A stretch of DNA of 64,000 nt from Glandiceps talaboti. Lineage: Eukaryota; Hemichordata; Enteropneusta; Spengelidae. Under the pieces are notes generated by a model that searched no databases, was not told the DNA's origin, and saw nothing but the letters and a program-made list of their open reading frames with translations. The stretch spans positions 15,928,867 to 15,992,866 of the forward strand of contig NC_135557.1 in assembly GCF_964340395.1 (NCBI RefSeq), given 5' to 3'. This document shows, piece by piece, positions 13,900-26,251 of this stretch. A program made the translations under genes and the position numbers. Each line of letters opens with the position of its first letter. Positions within the stretch are counted from its first letter, which is position 1.

Positions 13900-14850
13900 T
13901 ACGGTACTGACTGGCACACACAAAAACACACACAGTGTTGAACTGTGTACACTGTGTCTTGACGTTTTCCTTCTGACAAGAAGTCACCCTGTATGTTTTG
14001 GTACCGCCATGATATATTTGTAAAATTCTTTTGATCGTCAAATTTTGATTGAATCAAAAGATGTGTTACGATTAACCTAAAATTCATTGTTTTCTCTCTC
14101 CTTTCTCTGTAAATGAAAGTCAAACACAAACTGTGTACATTGTCTTGATGTTTTCCTTCCTACCAAAGTCACCTCCATGTTTGAATAACTACATGACACA
14201 TTTGTCAAATGCTTTGTAAAGTTCTTAAGATCTGCAAATTTGAATTCAATCACATGTGAACAGTGAAGCCATGATATCTCTAGGTACTGGCTGGCACAAA
14301 AACACAATTATGAACTATGTACATGTTGTCATGTATAAAACTAAACCCAGTCCCCCTTTCATAAACGATAAAGTCACCCCAGATCTGTGATTGCCACATA
14401 TTATAATACCACTTTCTGAACATCAGATTTTCTTAAATTAATTTTGAAATTACGTCTTTACTTTTAACTAAATCTTCCTTTTTCCACTAAAAGTTATTTT
14501 CTTTGATGGACCCAATATTTTCTCAGTACAGGCTGGCATAAACAGCGAGTGTATTGGTGTTTCCCCCAAAAAAAGTTGTGCATAATTTGTTTACCAACTA
14601 TTATGGCATGATTTCCACATTTTCAGATTTGAAATCTGAAGTCTTCTTATTTCTAAATTCTGTTTTTTCTTTTATTTCATAAATCATAGCTGAGCAATTA
14701 TTCATTCTAGCTTCCGAGTTCATTGCTTCCCAGGTAACACACACCGTCTTACAACTATGTACACAAATTTGATGTTCTACTTCCGACCAAAAGTCAAATT
14801 CCGGTGTTTGAATACCTGCATCACATGTTTGCCATAAAAATTGCAAAGGC
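13900..14850 (+). repeat. Diverged tandem array, about 200-250 bp period, roughly four copies
   Basis: Recurring in order are actggctggca[ct]a with acacaa-type words, aactgtgtaca or aactatgtaca, ttga[tc]gttttccttc and agtcaccc/agtcaaat, then catgtttga.ta and a lysine-like A/T-rich end. Copies are strongly diverged, so the array is old. Confidence 0.6.
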
Positions 14851-14970
14851 ACTATATAAAGACAGGTTTTTTCAGTAGTTCCTTTGTCAGAAATGATGAA
14901 ACAGCCTACTAAATTGTCATTGACACAGGATGTCAACAAAACTATCCAGTGCTGAAAACATTTTTGTTAA

Positions 14971-15256
14971 AGTGGCCATATGGGTGAGGATTGCAGTATT
15001 TATTTTGGAATTTCAATTTATAAAGCAATTCTTAACGTGGTTTCCTACCAATGTGAAACAACATATACCAAGTCTGTGTTTCTAACTCAATACATTGCAA
15101 TAGCATAATAAAATGTGTACAAGAGTTTGTTGTTGTACATACAATAACAAAACTTTTTTACACATCTTTTGGTTTTTGCAATATATTGAGTTACAAACAG
15201 ACTTCGTCGATCTTGTTTCAGAAATTAAAATCCAAAATAAATACCATATGGCCACT
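14971..15256. mobile_element. Hairpin MITE, family GGCCATATGG, copy 1
   Basis: The ends are AGTGGCCATATGG and its exact reverse complement CCATATGGCCACT. The interior repeats the pattern of the longer copy at 21266-21604, including gtctgtgttt, acattgcaa and tgagttacaaaca. The two halves are inverted copies of each other over most of the length. No transposase is present. Confidence 0.85.
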
Positions 15257-15324
15257 TTACGAATTTTAAATAAGTATAGTGACAAAATTCACATTGTCAT
15301 TTTCACAAAAAATTCACTTTTAAT

Positions 15325-15660
15325 TTGTGGACTATTGTTCATTTAATTTTTGTTTGTTTTTTTAGTTTTAATTTAATTTGTGAACCATTGTTAATTTTTC
15401 AGGTTTTGTTTTTCTTCTCAATTAAAATTTTTAATCATTTGAATAATTTGAGTAACAACATTCACATATTTTCTATTAGAACAATTATCTCCATAGTTTT
15501 GAATAATATACTGTGTGTTGTTAATTCTCCAGGTTTTGTTCTGAAAAAGTATTTTAGCAATTCAAATAAGTTAATGACCAATTTCACACAGTTTCTTTGT
15601 TACAAAAATGTCTTCAGTAGTATTAATTAGTGCGCTATTGTTAATTTTCCAGGTTTGTGA
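15325..15660 (+). repeat. Array of about 120-130 bp with repeated TTAATTTTCCAGGTTT
   Basis: The phrase attgttaattttycaggttt recurs near 15388, 15518 and 15637, with a degenerate copy near 15335. Each copy looks like a splice acceptor next to GT, but no exon can be joined to it. Confidence 0.65.
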
Positions 15661-16163
15661 ATATCTTTTTAGTTAATCCTACAAAGTTAAATATTCTGAT
15701 TATGATCTTTTATATACGAAAGACAATACTGCAGATTTCGCTTGCAAAATTGTGAAAAGAATTGCTTTGTTTTTTGAATGTGACAAAACAAGTCCTGTAA
15801 AAACAAGGAAGTGGTTTTTTTTACCATTGTCATGGTATTAGTAAAAATAACATATCAATTTTAACATCAACACTACATTTATCCTGCTACCAGAGTTAGA
15901 CCAACAGTACAGACAGCATTGTTACCAAACAAATTTGTTTTGGAAAATTGTCAATTTTTACAAATGGTAAAAAAAATTACAATTTTGCATAGACTATAAA
16001 AACTGATGACATCCCTTTCAACTGATTAAACATTTTATGAGAAAAAAAGAGGGAAAAACAACCCCAGGTCTCTACCTATAAACTAATGATCACACCTTGA
16101 GAACAATAGGGCCATAACCAAAATACAGACATAATAGGGGTAAACAGGATATAAAATACTTAC

Positions 16164-16556
16164 TGTTGACTGTTAAAATTGTACTTTGTGAGTCTTGTTC
16201 TTGTGATGGGCCACTGTTTCCATTCAGGATAAAGTTCACTTTGCAATAATACACTGCCTCGTCATACAAATTGATGTTAAAAATTTCCAAAGAAGGTTGT
16301 TTTCTGGATAACGTTGATTCGGTTATACTGTATTTGTTTTTATCTGCTTGGATATGTACAACCCCGTTGACTATCATGCCGATAACTTGGTCGTTTCCGT
16401 TTACCATCTCCCACTCCACGTACGATGAAACCAACGTGGTTTCAGAGTCTGTGATTGGTTCTGTGTATTCGCAAAAAATAACAACTCGTTCGTCGCCAAC
16501 ATTGGCTGTCTGTTCTTCATTCATTTTTATCTTTACTGTGACTCCATCTGGCAGTC
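16164..16556 (-). CDS. Minus-strand IgSF gene, V-set immunoglobulin domain exon
   Basis: A 393-nt exon (131 codons' worth, phase 1 at both ends) encodes one V-type Ig domain. The acceptor reads ttctgttattcag before GACTGCC, and the donor is a perfect GTAAGT at 16163. Counting from the first exon's methionine, the B-strand cysteine is about residue 45 (VVIFC), the core tryptophan about 65 (YVEW) and the F-strand cysteine about 121. The latter sits in the canonical V-set motif D-E-A-V-Y-Y-C. The 75-residue spacing between cysteines fits a V-set rather than a C2-set fold. The domain starts right after the signal peptide, so it is the N-terminal, presumably ligand-facing, domain. What follows is unknown: no second Ig, transmembrane or cytoplasmic exon was recognised between 16163 and 1. 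The family is secure at the IgSF V-set level only; adhesion protein and immune-type receptor remain alternatives. Confidence 0.92.
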
Positions 16557-16985
16557 CTGAATAACAGAAATAATTTGCATATGTTAATTTTTTTATGAAC
16601 TGATAGGAGTACTATGAACTGTTAGCTTGGATGTCAGACATTGAGTCCGGATTAGTGTAGTATATCTAAGATACATATATATCACTCAAACAGCAGACAC
16701 TTGCATTATAACTGAGCAGAAGATAAAGCTGTATATGTTTGACCTGAAAATATGAGATTTATCTTCTATCTGGTTCAAAACATCAATTTACTACTCTCTG
16801 GGGGCTGCAAATTAAGTCACAACAAAAAAAAAATTGGTATTTTCTCCAATTTTCCATTCATTACGCTGTCTAAGGAATAAATAAACTATATCATTGTCTA
16901 TATTTTTTCCACCTTCAGCAGGAAAATACTTGTGACATTCAGGGTTTTCCACCATTTCTCTTTGACTAGTCTGAACAAAGACAAA

Positions 16986-17195
16986 TACTGTAAACCTGGA
17001 CATTTTCACTAAAGACTTATTTTCACTAATTTCTCTGGAAAACAAAAAACGCAAAAATGAGTAGTGACAAAAATGTGTTCTTGTACATGAACACAATATA
17101 CCAGTCTGGTAATTAGAGAAAATTGGTCTTTCAGAACTTGCTGAAGACTGTAAAAATTGCAAAATTTTGTAGTGAAAATATCTAAGTTTATAGTA
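16986..17195. mobile_element. Non-autonomous TIR element, family TACTRTAAAC, copy 2
   Basis: The left end TACTGTAAACCTGGACATTT continues to TTCACTA. The right end, read in reverse complement, is TACTATAAACTTAGATATTT followed by TTCACTA, giving inverted termini of about 26 bp with few mismatches. The 210-bp length and absence of an open frame fit a MITE. It lies in intron 1 of the minus gene. Confidence 0.75.
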
Positions 17196-18668
17196 TTTCA
17201 AAGTCTTACTTGTGATTGCTCTGAAGCATTTTTTTTCACAGTGAATTTGAATATTTCTGAAATATCCAGATGGCCAAAAAGCCCAAAGGCATGAGAGGAA
17301 TATAATATGCAGGAAAAACTGTAAGATGGCATTTTTTTATTTTCATTTAAAATTTATTAATATTATTACTGTGATCATAGACTGGAGGGTCTATGCTGTG
17401 GTTAGATGAATCTTCAGGAAGCACATTTTTTTCAACAACTCTTCATCCTAGTTACAAATACAAACTACACATCATATAACTAAGTTTACAAGCTGAACAA
17501 ATTTCGACTGGCATTTTTTATCGGAGTAGGCTAAAATGATTTGATTTTGATAAGATTCTGACCACTATTTCAAAACTTCATACAATGACTCCTAATTTTA
17601 TTTCTTGATTTCAAAAGAGGATGGGTGTGGGTTTTCTAGAACAAAGTAAAGTGAAAAGTTCAATTTTTTTCAAAGGTAAAATTTGCACAGTAGGGCGTAT
17701 ATTAGATACTGCACCTTTACAAATCAGATATATTTCAGAAACTAAATGGCATCTAAGTACGTCCTTTATTATAACAAAAAATACATGTTTGTATTCCATG
17801 AGTGGTAAAATTAAGGAGAAGCATGGAACACTTGACAGTAAAAACTGATCGCTGTGTATTTTCCACGTTTGTGATATCTTTCACTGGATAGAAAACCACT
17901 TCAGCGTGACTGGTTGCATGCCAACGGCACAGGATACCTCGACATTTCAAAAGTTTCTGGAGGCAGCTTTCATCGAAATACTTTTAAGGACTCTACAACT
18001 GAGAGATTTTGTCGAGAGGTGGTTACATTCATTGAGTTTGACCTTTTTTCTTGTTATTGTTCATGAAACAAATACCTTACAACCAGTAACAAAATTGTTC
18101 TGGACAACACACTTCAGATGTATTTTGAAAAGGCATTCCACAAATCTTACAGACATAATTGACACGGCTTAGTAAAAAGAAATGAAATCCATGACAAAAT
18201 GAAGTCGGCATGGTGTCCTATTGCCCTCTAGATCTTAAGTAAGATTGGCATGTTAAGCTTGCTACCACCAACTGATTTTTAAAGAATGAAACAATAGTAG
18301 GGCAGACTGTCGAAGTACTGTGTCCTCTCTTTGGGTTTCACTCAGTTATCATGCCCGGCTTGTTCCCACACCACCTGCCACTTAATGAGTTAATGTCCAA
18401 CCTTTTTTTGTTTACCTGTTTACTTGTTTATGAAAATAATAACATAAGATTCATAAAACTGACTATGAAATTCAGATTGCTCATCAAAAAATCTGTTGAT
18501 TTTCTGGTACGTTTCGTGGCAGCTTGGTCACATTTCTGACTGGGAACTGTACATTTTGTACTTTCATGTTATACTTGAAATGAAGAATTTTGAACTTTGT
18601 TTCACTGAAAATTGTGGACCTAGAATTTTTGGTAGCTGAAACAGCTTCTTACTTAGTGCTTACTGCTA

Positions 18669-18798
18669 TAGTCTAGTTCCTATACAGTATCGTTAATGAT
18701 TTACACCTCCACTCACATAGTCTAGTTCCTATAGGGTATCGTTATGATTTACACCTCCACTCACATGTTAGTTAGAAACCACCTTGGCATCCAGACTA
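18669..18798. mobile_element. Short TIR element, family TAGTCTGG, with internal duplication
   Basis: Begins TAGTCTAGTTCCTATACAGT and ends GGCATCCAGACTA, which are imperfect inverted termini. The left 50 bp, including atttacacctccactcaca, is present twice in tandem. Same family as copies at 30276, 31817, 49516 and 55152. Confidence 0.75.
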
Positions 18799-19334
18799 CT
18801 AGTGCTAAAGAGTCACAATGGAATTAGAGTGACTCATTTTCAATAGTAATACAGGTGTAGTACACAGAGTGGAACTCATGGTGACAACCAATAAATTGAA
18901 TGTTAGTTATTCTTCTGATGTGCCTAGCTGGTAAAATTCTGCCTCAGGTGGAGAATTTACAGCACAGAAGCAAAAGTATACCGAATACTAATGTGGTAAT
19001 ATCAAAGAGAATGTTGTGTTCTTGTCAAAGTTACAGGTGTTATTATAGATTCAGTTACACCGAGATGAGTTCAAATTAAGGTCAAAGCGATAACATATTA
19101 GTACGTTACTTTATCCTCACTAACAAATACTACTCTCACTTTCTTGTTCTGCATTGGATTTCATAAACAAGTCACTGAGGTGGCAAACATGTAATGAAGT
19201 TTGAACAAATACGTACAGAGTCAGATATTTCATGTTGTTTCTGTCCTCAGTACCCAGGGCTCAAATTTAAATTCTAGTTAGATTTTAAGCCAAGTGACTG
19301 TTTCAGCCACAGTTATATTGATTTCTATTGCTCT

Positions 19335-20100
19335 AACAGACTACCACCTTATACATTTGGTGGTCTTAATATATTGTTTAGTAGTCTGTGTGTCCTGGAC
19401 TACTGCTAATTTGGTAGTCTAGATACAATGTTTAGAAGTCTGTGTGCCCTAGACAACTGCTAATTTGGTAGTTTAGATACAATGTTTAGTAGTCTGTGTC
19501 GTGGACTACTGCTAATTTGGTAGTTTAGATACAATGTTTAGTAGTCTGTGCCCTGGACTACTGCTAATTTGGTAGTTTAGATACAATGTTTAGTAGTCTA
19601 TGTACCCTGGACTACTGCTAATTTGGTAGTTTAGATACAATGTTTAGTAGTCTGTGTCATGGACTACTGCTAATTTGGTAGTCTAGGCACAGTGTTTAGT
19701 AGTCTATGTGCACTGGACTACTGCTAATTTGGTGGTCTAGATACAATGTTTAGTAGTCTGTGTGTCGTGGACTACTGCTAATTTGGTAGTCTAGATACAA
19801 TGTTTAGTAGTCTATGTGTTGACTACTGCTAATTTGGTGGTCTAGATACAATGTTTAGTAGTCTATGTACCCTGGACTGCTGCTAATTTGGTAGTCTAGA
19901 TACAATGTTTAGTAGTCTATGTGTCATGGACTACTGCTAATTTGGTAATCTCGATACAATGTTTAGTAGTCTATGTGTCGACTCCTGCTAATTTGGTGGT
20001 CTAGATACAATGTTATAGTAGTCTACATGCCGTGGACTATTGCCAATTTGGTAGTCTAGATACAATGATTAACAATTCATGTGTCCTGGACTACTGCTAA
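19335..20100 (+). repeat. Minisatellite, about 52-bp unit, about 14 copies, hairpin-rich
   Basis: The unit runs ctactgctaatttggtagt, then ttagatacaatgtttagtag, then tctgtgtcctgga. Copies vary by a few substitutions and by 1-4 bp in the tctgtg..tgga segment. GTAGTC followed by GACTAC, and ACTAC followed by GGTAGT, give two overlapping potential hairpins per unit. Confidence 0.95.
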
Positions 20101-21265
20101 TTTTCAATCCTTCATCCTAATGTACATTGATCAATACAGTCTCTCACCATAGCATACTTTCAACGTTTTGTTTATCAGCAGCCGAGAACAATTTGTTTGA
20201 ACTTCAACAGCTTACTGCCCTGTGAGTCTCTTTCCTACCTTTTAGTTCAAACTATGGAACCATTGTAATCAGTGTATCAGAAAAAAGAACTGAGCGGCAG
20301 GTGAACAAAAAGTTTGTTTAGATTTTGTATTTGCAGCAAAGATCACTTTTACACTTATCTACCTGTACTAAGCAGATTTTAAACTAACTGTCAGAGACAA
20401 TAACTTCTAAGTCTTTTACCTGCAGACTTTTTGACAATGGCCTTGAAATTTGATACTAACATAACAGGAAAATCTCTAACATTCTCCACACAGTACAGCT
20501 ATGAATGATATATGCAAATCGCCTAAGCACACACTACTCTTTCAATTCAAAAAGAGTGTTTACTCTCTGTGAAAGGACATTACTAAGTTGGCTTAGACTT
20601 TTATAATGAAAGCAAAAGTCACAATCAAGTTGTTTAAATACCCAAACTAATTTTGGCACTATGGCGTGAAATTATTCGTTGTGAAATCCACAGCATTTCA
20701 TATCAGGAATTTTTGTCTTTAAGACGTTTCTGACATGTGATCAACAGCTGACAGGACATTGGGATTTTAGTGAAATTACACAAAAATGTCGTTATTTTGT
20801 GAGTATTGACTTTGTTTGTTACCATACACTAGGTTTAGCCTTTACCTAATAGTATTTATGTTTCTGTCTGAATATTGTTAAGAGACTACAGTTGATTGCA
20901 GTCAACGGAATGTACCGGAATTCAGTAATTCCGGGAATGAAACTTAAACCTTGAATCTAATCTGGACTATTTTGCTAGACATAATCTTTTAAAACCCTTT
21001 GATATTTTGGAACAGCTAAATATTTGACCAATGAGAGTACTGATTACCTTCAACTGTGAACATGAAGACGAAGATTCCAGGATAAATCTACCGGAGTTTT
21101 CCCAGGTATTTTACTGGATTACACATTAATATTGAGGCTATCAGTGGCTTGTGGAAAAGCATTCAAAGCCATGGATTGCCTCTAGATTAGTCCAACATCA
21201 AAATCTAGATATGCAAATCTATCATAATTTTATCTGATTTTTAAACTTTTTATAACCTCTTAAGG

Positions 21266-21604
21266 GCCATATGGATGAGGACTGGATAGTTATTTTGGAT
21301 ATTTAATTTATAAAACAATTTTATCATGCCTTCCTACTTGAAAAAATGAATGTGAAACAACATTGATAAAGTCTGTGTTTGAAACTAAATACATTGCAAA
21401 AAGCTCAAAAATGTGTAAAAAGTTTGTTATCATACGTACAATTAAAAACATTTTACACATTTATCAGCCTTTTGCAATGTATTGAGTTACAAACAAGGAC
21501 TTGACATATATTGATTAACATTGATTTTTCAAGTAGGAAGCCATGATAAAATTGTTTTATAAATTAAAAACCCAAAATAACTATCCAATCCTCATCCATA
21601 TGGC
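21266..21604. mobile_element. Hairpin MITE, family GGCCATATGG, copy 2 (339 bp)
   Basis: The first 80 bp, starting GCCATATGGATGAGG, are nearly identical to the reverse complement of the last 80 bp. The central part is also inverted (tacattgcaaaaagc with gccttttgcaatgta), so the whole element could fold into one long hairpin. No open frame of note. The high identity of the arms suggests it is younger than copy 1. Confidence 0.9.
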
Positions 21605-22377
21605 AAATAAATAGCAAAAATACTGAAATTTAGATTATTTAATATTTCAATAAGTTACACTGATATGCTTAATAACCCCATGGAAAAAAAAGAGAAAAAG
21701 TAAAAGTCTCCATGGATAAATATTACAGATATTAATAGTTTGACAAATCTTAATGGACTCTACCCTAGGGAGATGACATCTGCTCATCAGTAAAACCAGC
21801 CTTCTTCTTAGTTATTAGATATACAATTTAGGACAACACTCATTTGAGAATATTTCACTTAATATGAGTTTGCAAGAAAGGAGTTAAACCCAGACAATTC
21901 TAAATTATCAATTTGTAGAACATCATAAACAAGTTTTAAAGAGAATTATACAAAAGTAAAAAAAAATGTCGGAAAAAAAAACATAGCTCTCCTCAAAACA
22001 CCACAGTATAACTATACAGATTTTATGCACTTGTGACCCGTAACAAAAATGATCACACTTCAGCCTTCCAATCTGCGCAAGAACTCGTCTGCCAGCCACA
22101 ACGCAACAAACTCAGAAGACAAAACCGAGAACCAAGATACATGTAGTTTGTGTTTGACAAACCAAATATGGCTACTGTGGCATGAAACAAATTCAAATTC
22201 AAGTACACTATCTATTTTATCAGCTGTTCTCAGTTTCCCCTCTATATCTGTCACCTCCTTGCAAAGTTTATTTTTTCAGAATATGTTGACACATTTACAA
22301 GTAACAACACAAATGACAACATATCCTATTGCAGGCGTCACAATACAAGGAGCTAATACATCAAACGTCAAAAACCT

Positions 22378-22745
22378 AGAAACTGACGCAAGAAATAAAA
22401 GGATTTTGACCTTCCATCGACAAATTGTTGAGAAAATTAAACAACTTTGATGAATGATTGGAGACAGTTTTTTTGCCTTGTGTAGAAGAGGTAGGTGGAG
22501 AACTGGGTGGCGAGCTGAATAAAACTGATTTTATCGATAACTGTACCTTCCTTTGTTGGAACCGAACAATTGACGCAAGAAATGAAAGATTTTGACCTTC
22601 CATCGACATACTGAATGAAAATAAAACAACTTTAGATGAGTGATTGTGCCCAGTTTTTGCCTTACTTAGAAGAGGTAGGTGGAGAATGGGGTGGCAGGCT
22701 GAACAAAATTGATTTGTTTCTATCGACGACCATACCCTTCTTTGT
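22378..22745 (+). repeat. Two-copy tandem duplication, about 188 bp
   Basis: Both copies share gacgcaagaaat, gattttgaccttccatcgac, aaacaacttt, agaagaggtaggtggagaa and ccttctttgtt or ccttcctttgtt. The frames through it differ between copies, so conserved coding is unlikely. Confidence 0.85.
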
Positions 22746-22980
22746 TCAGATGTGATCGTAGCCACATAATGGGATAGAGGTAAAGATGAATTGAACAGAA
22801 GATGGACATCATAATGTTGTCTTTGAAATTATCAACACAGTGGTTATCCCAGTGGGATATCTTTGTTGGCATTTTGTTCATTTTTTTGTAAAGACGGGAA
22901 AACATGGCCTTGGTGTTGTCTGATTCATCCAAATATACTGCTGCCAAAATTTTTTGAGAGACAAACAGGTCGTGATTCAC
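22720..22980 (-). other. Unrecognised open frame (about 86 codons) in intron 1 of the minus gene
   Basis: On the strand of the minus IgSF gene, after a possible acceptor ending atatatcaag, a frame reads NHDLFVSQKILAAVYLDES and continues through KISHWDNHCVDNFKDN to a stop next to a tandem duplication. The composition looks protein-like, but there is no matching donor, no recognised domain, and the phases do not fit insertion between the Ig exons. A decayed mobile element is the most likely source, since the adjacent 22378-22745 block is duplicated. Confidence 0.18.
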
Positions 22981-23089
22981 TTGATATATATGTAAAATAA
23001 CAAATAACTCTTAGTGAAAATTAACCGAATAAGAAATCATATGTTTTCTTTTGCTAAGTTGAAATTAGAATGTTTGTCTTATTAGATTT

Positions 23090-23610
23090 TGGTAGATGGT
23101 AGGGAACCTTGATAAAATGTTGTTCGTAAGCAGGTAAACTCTACCTGAGTTACTTAAGGTTAGGTTCCTTGCCCAGTATTTTTTTTAGGTGGTAAGAAGG
23201 TAAAGTATAGCTAAGTTCTGCAGTCACTTTACCAGGGTTCCTTGCCAGCTACCAAACTCTATAAAAGGACAGACCTTCCAATTCATTTGATATGTTTGCT
23301 TTTGCTTTACTGTGGAATAACAAACAACATGACTTTTGATATGAAAATTAATTAACCACATGAGAAAACGATCTGTTTTTGCTAAGAATGGTAAGTAGGT
23401 AAAATCTACCTTGAATTCCAAAATCATTTTACAAGAGTTTCCTACCAGTATTTTTGTTAAGCGTGGTACGTAGGTAAAATCTATCTTAGTTCCGCAGTCA
23501 TTTTACAAGGGTTCCCTATCAGTAATTTTGCTAATGGTGGTTAGTAACTAGATAAAATGTACCTGACTTCCCCAGGTTTTTTTTTTCACTAGGGTTTCCT
23601 GCTAGTGTTA
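23090..23610 (+). repeat. Diverged tandem array, about 80-90 bp period
   Basis: Recurring words are ggt[ag]agtaggtaaaatctacc, cattttacaagggttcc and taccagtatttttg, in that order, over about six units. Confidence 0.7.
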
Positions 23611-26251
23611 AAGTCAGGGACAAACAATATTATGATACAATGTACAGGGAAACTGCCATTTATACCCAATCCCCACGATGTCTACGTGCTTTGGACTACT
23701 GTTCCCATTGAGCCATGGTTTGGTCTACTGGTAAAAGCATAGTGAATACAATGAACTCTACAATCTTGTTATCACTATCGACATACAGAGTCAAACTCGC
23801 CACTCTTGTATAAATACCTGTCGATCCAGATAGATTTTATGTATTTACAGTGGTTGTAACAAGAAATACTATGCTGTTAAGATAAGCATTGACCGGAAAG
23901 TGACTGAACTGCATTCAGGGGAAGAATCAACCAAACAACAATATGGTATCAATTCTAAAATTGGCGGCCATGTTTTCTTTTCCATGTCAGAGGTGTATTT
24001 TTTGCTTATTACAATTTTCATATACATGCTACCAAACAGAATGATTATAAAAAAATGAAATTGACTAATCGATAGCTTTAATTTTACCAAAAAATTGGAA
24101 GACATAAGAACAAAATAATTTATCTTTTAGAAATTTATCTATATTATCTTGTAAATTTTCATCATACCAACATCATTTGCATGTATGTTATGATAATGTT
24201 AGTTCAAGTATATGTATGGGAACGAAAATTGTAAATTATTGAGAAATTGTGCTACCTTATGATGACAGCATGGCTATTTGCCTTGATGTACTGAACTGAA
24301 CTTGAAATCAGATATAAAATAATTCAAATTAGGATTAATAATTAACAAAATCACAGAGAAAACAAATGGAAAATTCCCATAATTTTTGATAGAATATGTT
24401 GATAATGGAATAATTTTTTTTTGCCAGGTCGTCATGTCACAAGTATTGTCATTACCAATTTTGACTTTAAAGTTGGGACAAAACTGTGTAAATATAAACT
24501 ACATGTGGTTGGGAAGGTTTTTAATATTCCCATTCCTATCCTAAACGGTCTGTCGGTCGTCACTGCGATTTACTTGCATTGTGTAGCAGCGACCCCCCTT
24601 GCTTACAATTCCAATTCGAGTTAGCCGAACTGGAAAATCCCCAGACGTTGCATCGTCAAAGAATACAACACCCAAATTAAAATTTTGTATTCTAAGTTTG
24701 AAAAGCGATATTATCAATGGTCAACAGTTGTTTCGGTCAAGTAAAGTCTCTATGGAATTTATGGGACAAAGTTTCCAAATTAATGAACATTTTCCACGGT
24801 AAACTGAACGCATTCGTGTCCGTTCAATTAAAAGTCGTTTGTGCAGATCGGCGTAAAGTGTAACCCTTTTCGCAAATCGTTTTGGGCTTGTTACATTTTC
24901 GTTTCTAAGACTACAGCAAGACTTTTTACAAGTAAAGTTTTGAGATGGTCAATCAGCGAGTACATGCTTGAATAACTATGAATGAAATCAACTGTCGGCC
25001 CGACGTAATTTTTTAACAGCAAGAGTCGTTGAAAAAATATTTTCTCAATGTCATTTTAACGTGGGAACACAGAGTCATGTTTACTTACGGCGCAATCAAG
25101 TGACAGTCTAAATAAATAGAAAATAAATTCGAGTTGACAAATGTGGGTGATCACAACTTTTCTTACACAGTGTTAGAAATCGATAAATGGATTTGCGTGC
25201 CAAATTTAATGTTGATTTGTAAACGAGAAACAATTATACGACAATGGTCGCCAGTCCAAGCGTGAATCACAAATATAACTCGTGTGTCATTTTTTACGAT
25301 GATGACAGTTCCGGTCGGGGTGAGAATCCCTGCAAGATCCAGGAAAACCTACTTTAGGGATTATGTTTTGTGTCCGTTGTAAACATAGCCGACTTTAGTG
25401 ACCGCTGAGACAGATTTTTTGTCTCTGCTTCACAATGTAAAGTAATTACGCAGCTTTTGTGTAAAAAGACGAAAATCACAATGACTCTTGAAAGTGACAA
25501 CACGGGCTAGAGCTAGAGGTTGGAACGCGAACATGGCCGGCTGTATACAACTGGCTGAAACATGACGATTTGGACAAAATAACAAGGGAGTTGGTATTTT
25601 AATGGTTCGAATTCTTGCCTACTGCAACATAACCACATTTTATTTTCTTCTGCCGTGAACTTTGCCTTTGACAATACACAAAACAGTGGCTAAAAACAGT
25701 AGTACTTGGCGGCATACAGCTAACTAAATACACGCATAGCGGATCGCATTACAGCTGACATATGCCACCGTATGTCGTGGAGCATCGTTGAAAAACTTTG
25801 CCTGCGTACATACTACGTACTCCAGCAAAGTTTTGTGGCTTATTCCAGAATCGTAAATTATCACTTCAAGTCACGGCATTCACTTAAATCAGAAGAATTG
25901 GTGTCCAGCCAACCGTGAGATGTAGTGAGTGACCCCTCTGTACGTTTTGTACTCATGAACAGCTGAACGCGGTTTCTAAATTCAATTTAGCTGAATGACA
26001 ACTATAGCGGTCGGTCAGTCACTGAATTTACAGAAACGCAGGTATCGGACATACCGGTGTGTGGTTCGACGTACTCCGTCCACACTCTCTCTTTCATGGA
26101 GGTGGGCAACTGCTAACAAGTGCTGAACCAGGTCGTAAAAACAACAACGACAGTAAAATCAAGACAATCAAAGAAGCAAAGCTTCACTCATGACATTAAT
26201 TAAACACGTGAAGTAGCACCATAAACACGGTGACTTCAACGGTCAACTTAC

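Larger units (their letters stand above)
1..16163. other. Gene-poor stretch downstream of the last recognised minus-strand exon
   Basis: No exon of the minus-strand IgSF gene was recognised here, so this is either a long intron leading to exons beyond the left edge or the 3' flank. It contains diverged tandem arrays (3.5, 5.5, 6.0, 6.8, 8.9, 10.1, 13.9 and 15.3 kb), a GTAT microsatellite, two inverted-repeat elements and one weak candidate exon, listed separately. Outside these, for example 1-1480, 7150-8800 and 11250-13850, I see only unique AT-rich sequence. Confidence 0.6.
16557..26251 (-). other. Intron 1 of the minus-strand IgSF gene
   Basis: This 9,695-bp phase 1 intron is bounded on the minus strand by GTAAGT at 26251 and ttctgttattcag at 16557. 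It contains two mobile-element copies (16986-17195, 21266-21604), a short TIR element with an internal duplication (18669-18798), the minisatellite at 19335-20100, a duplicated block at 22378-22745 and a roughly 85-bp array at 23090-23610. The stretch 24120-26250 is mostly unique; its last 1.5 kb is less AT-rich and may hold regulatory sequence close to the promoter. Confidence 0.8.

Noticed and set aside
14601-14939. 112-codon minus-strand frame tested as a second Ig exon of the minus gene
   Set aside because: No cysteine-tryptophan-cysteine pattern with Ig spacing, and it overlaps a diverged tandem array.
19335-20100. CRISPR-like array
   Set aside because: Units are tandem and similar throughout, with no unique spacers, in a eukaryotic intron.
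22049-22450. 133-codon plus-strand frame, open on both strands in part
   Set aside because: No domain; it enters the duplicated 22378-22745 block, and the start is not supported.
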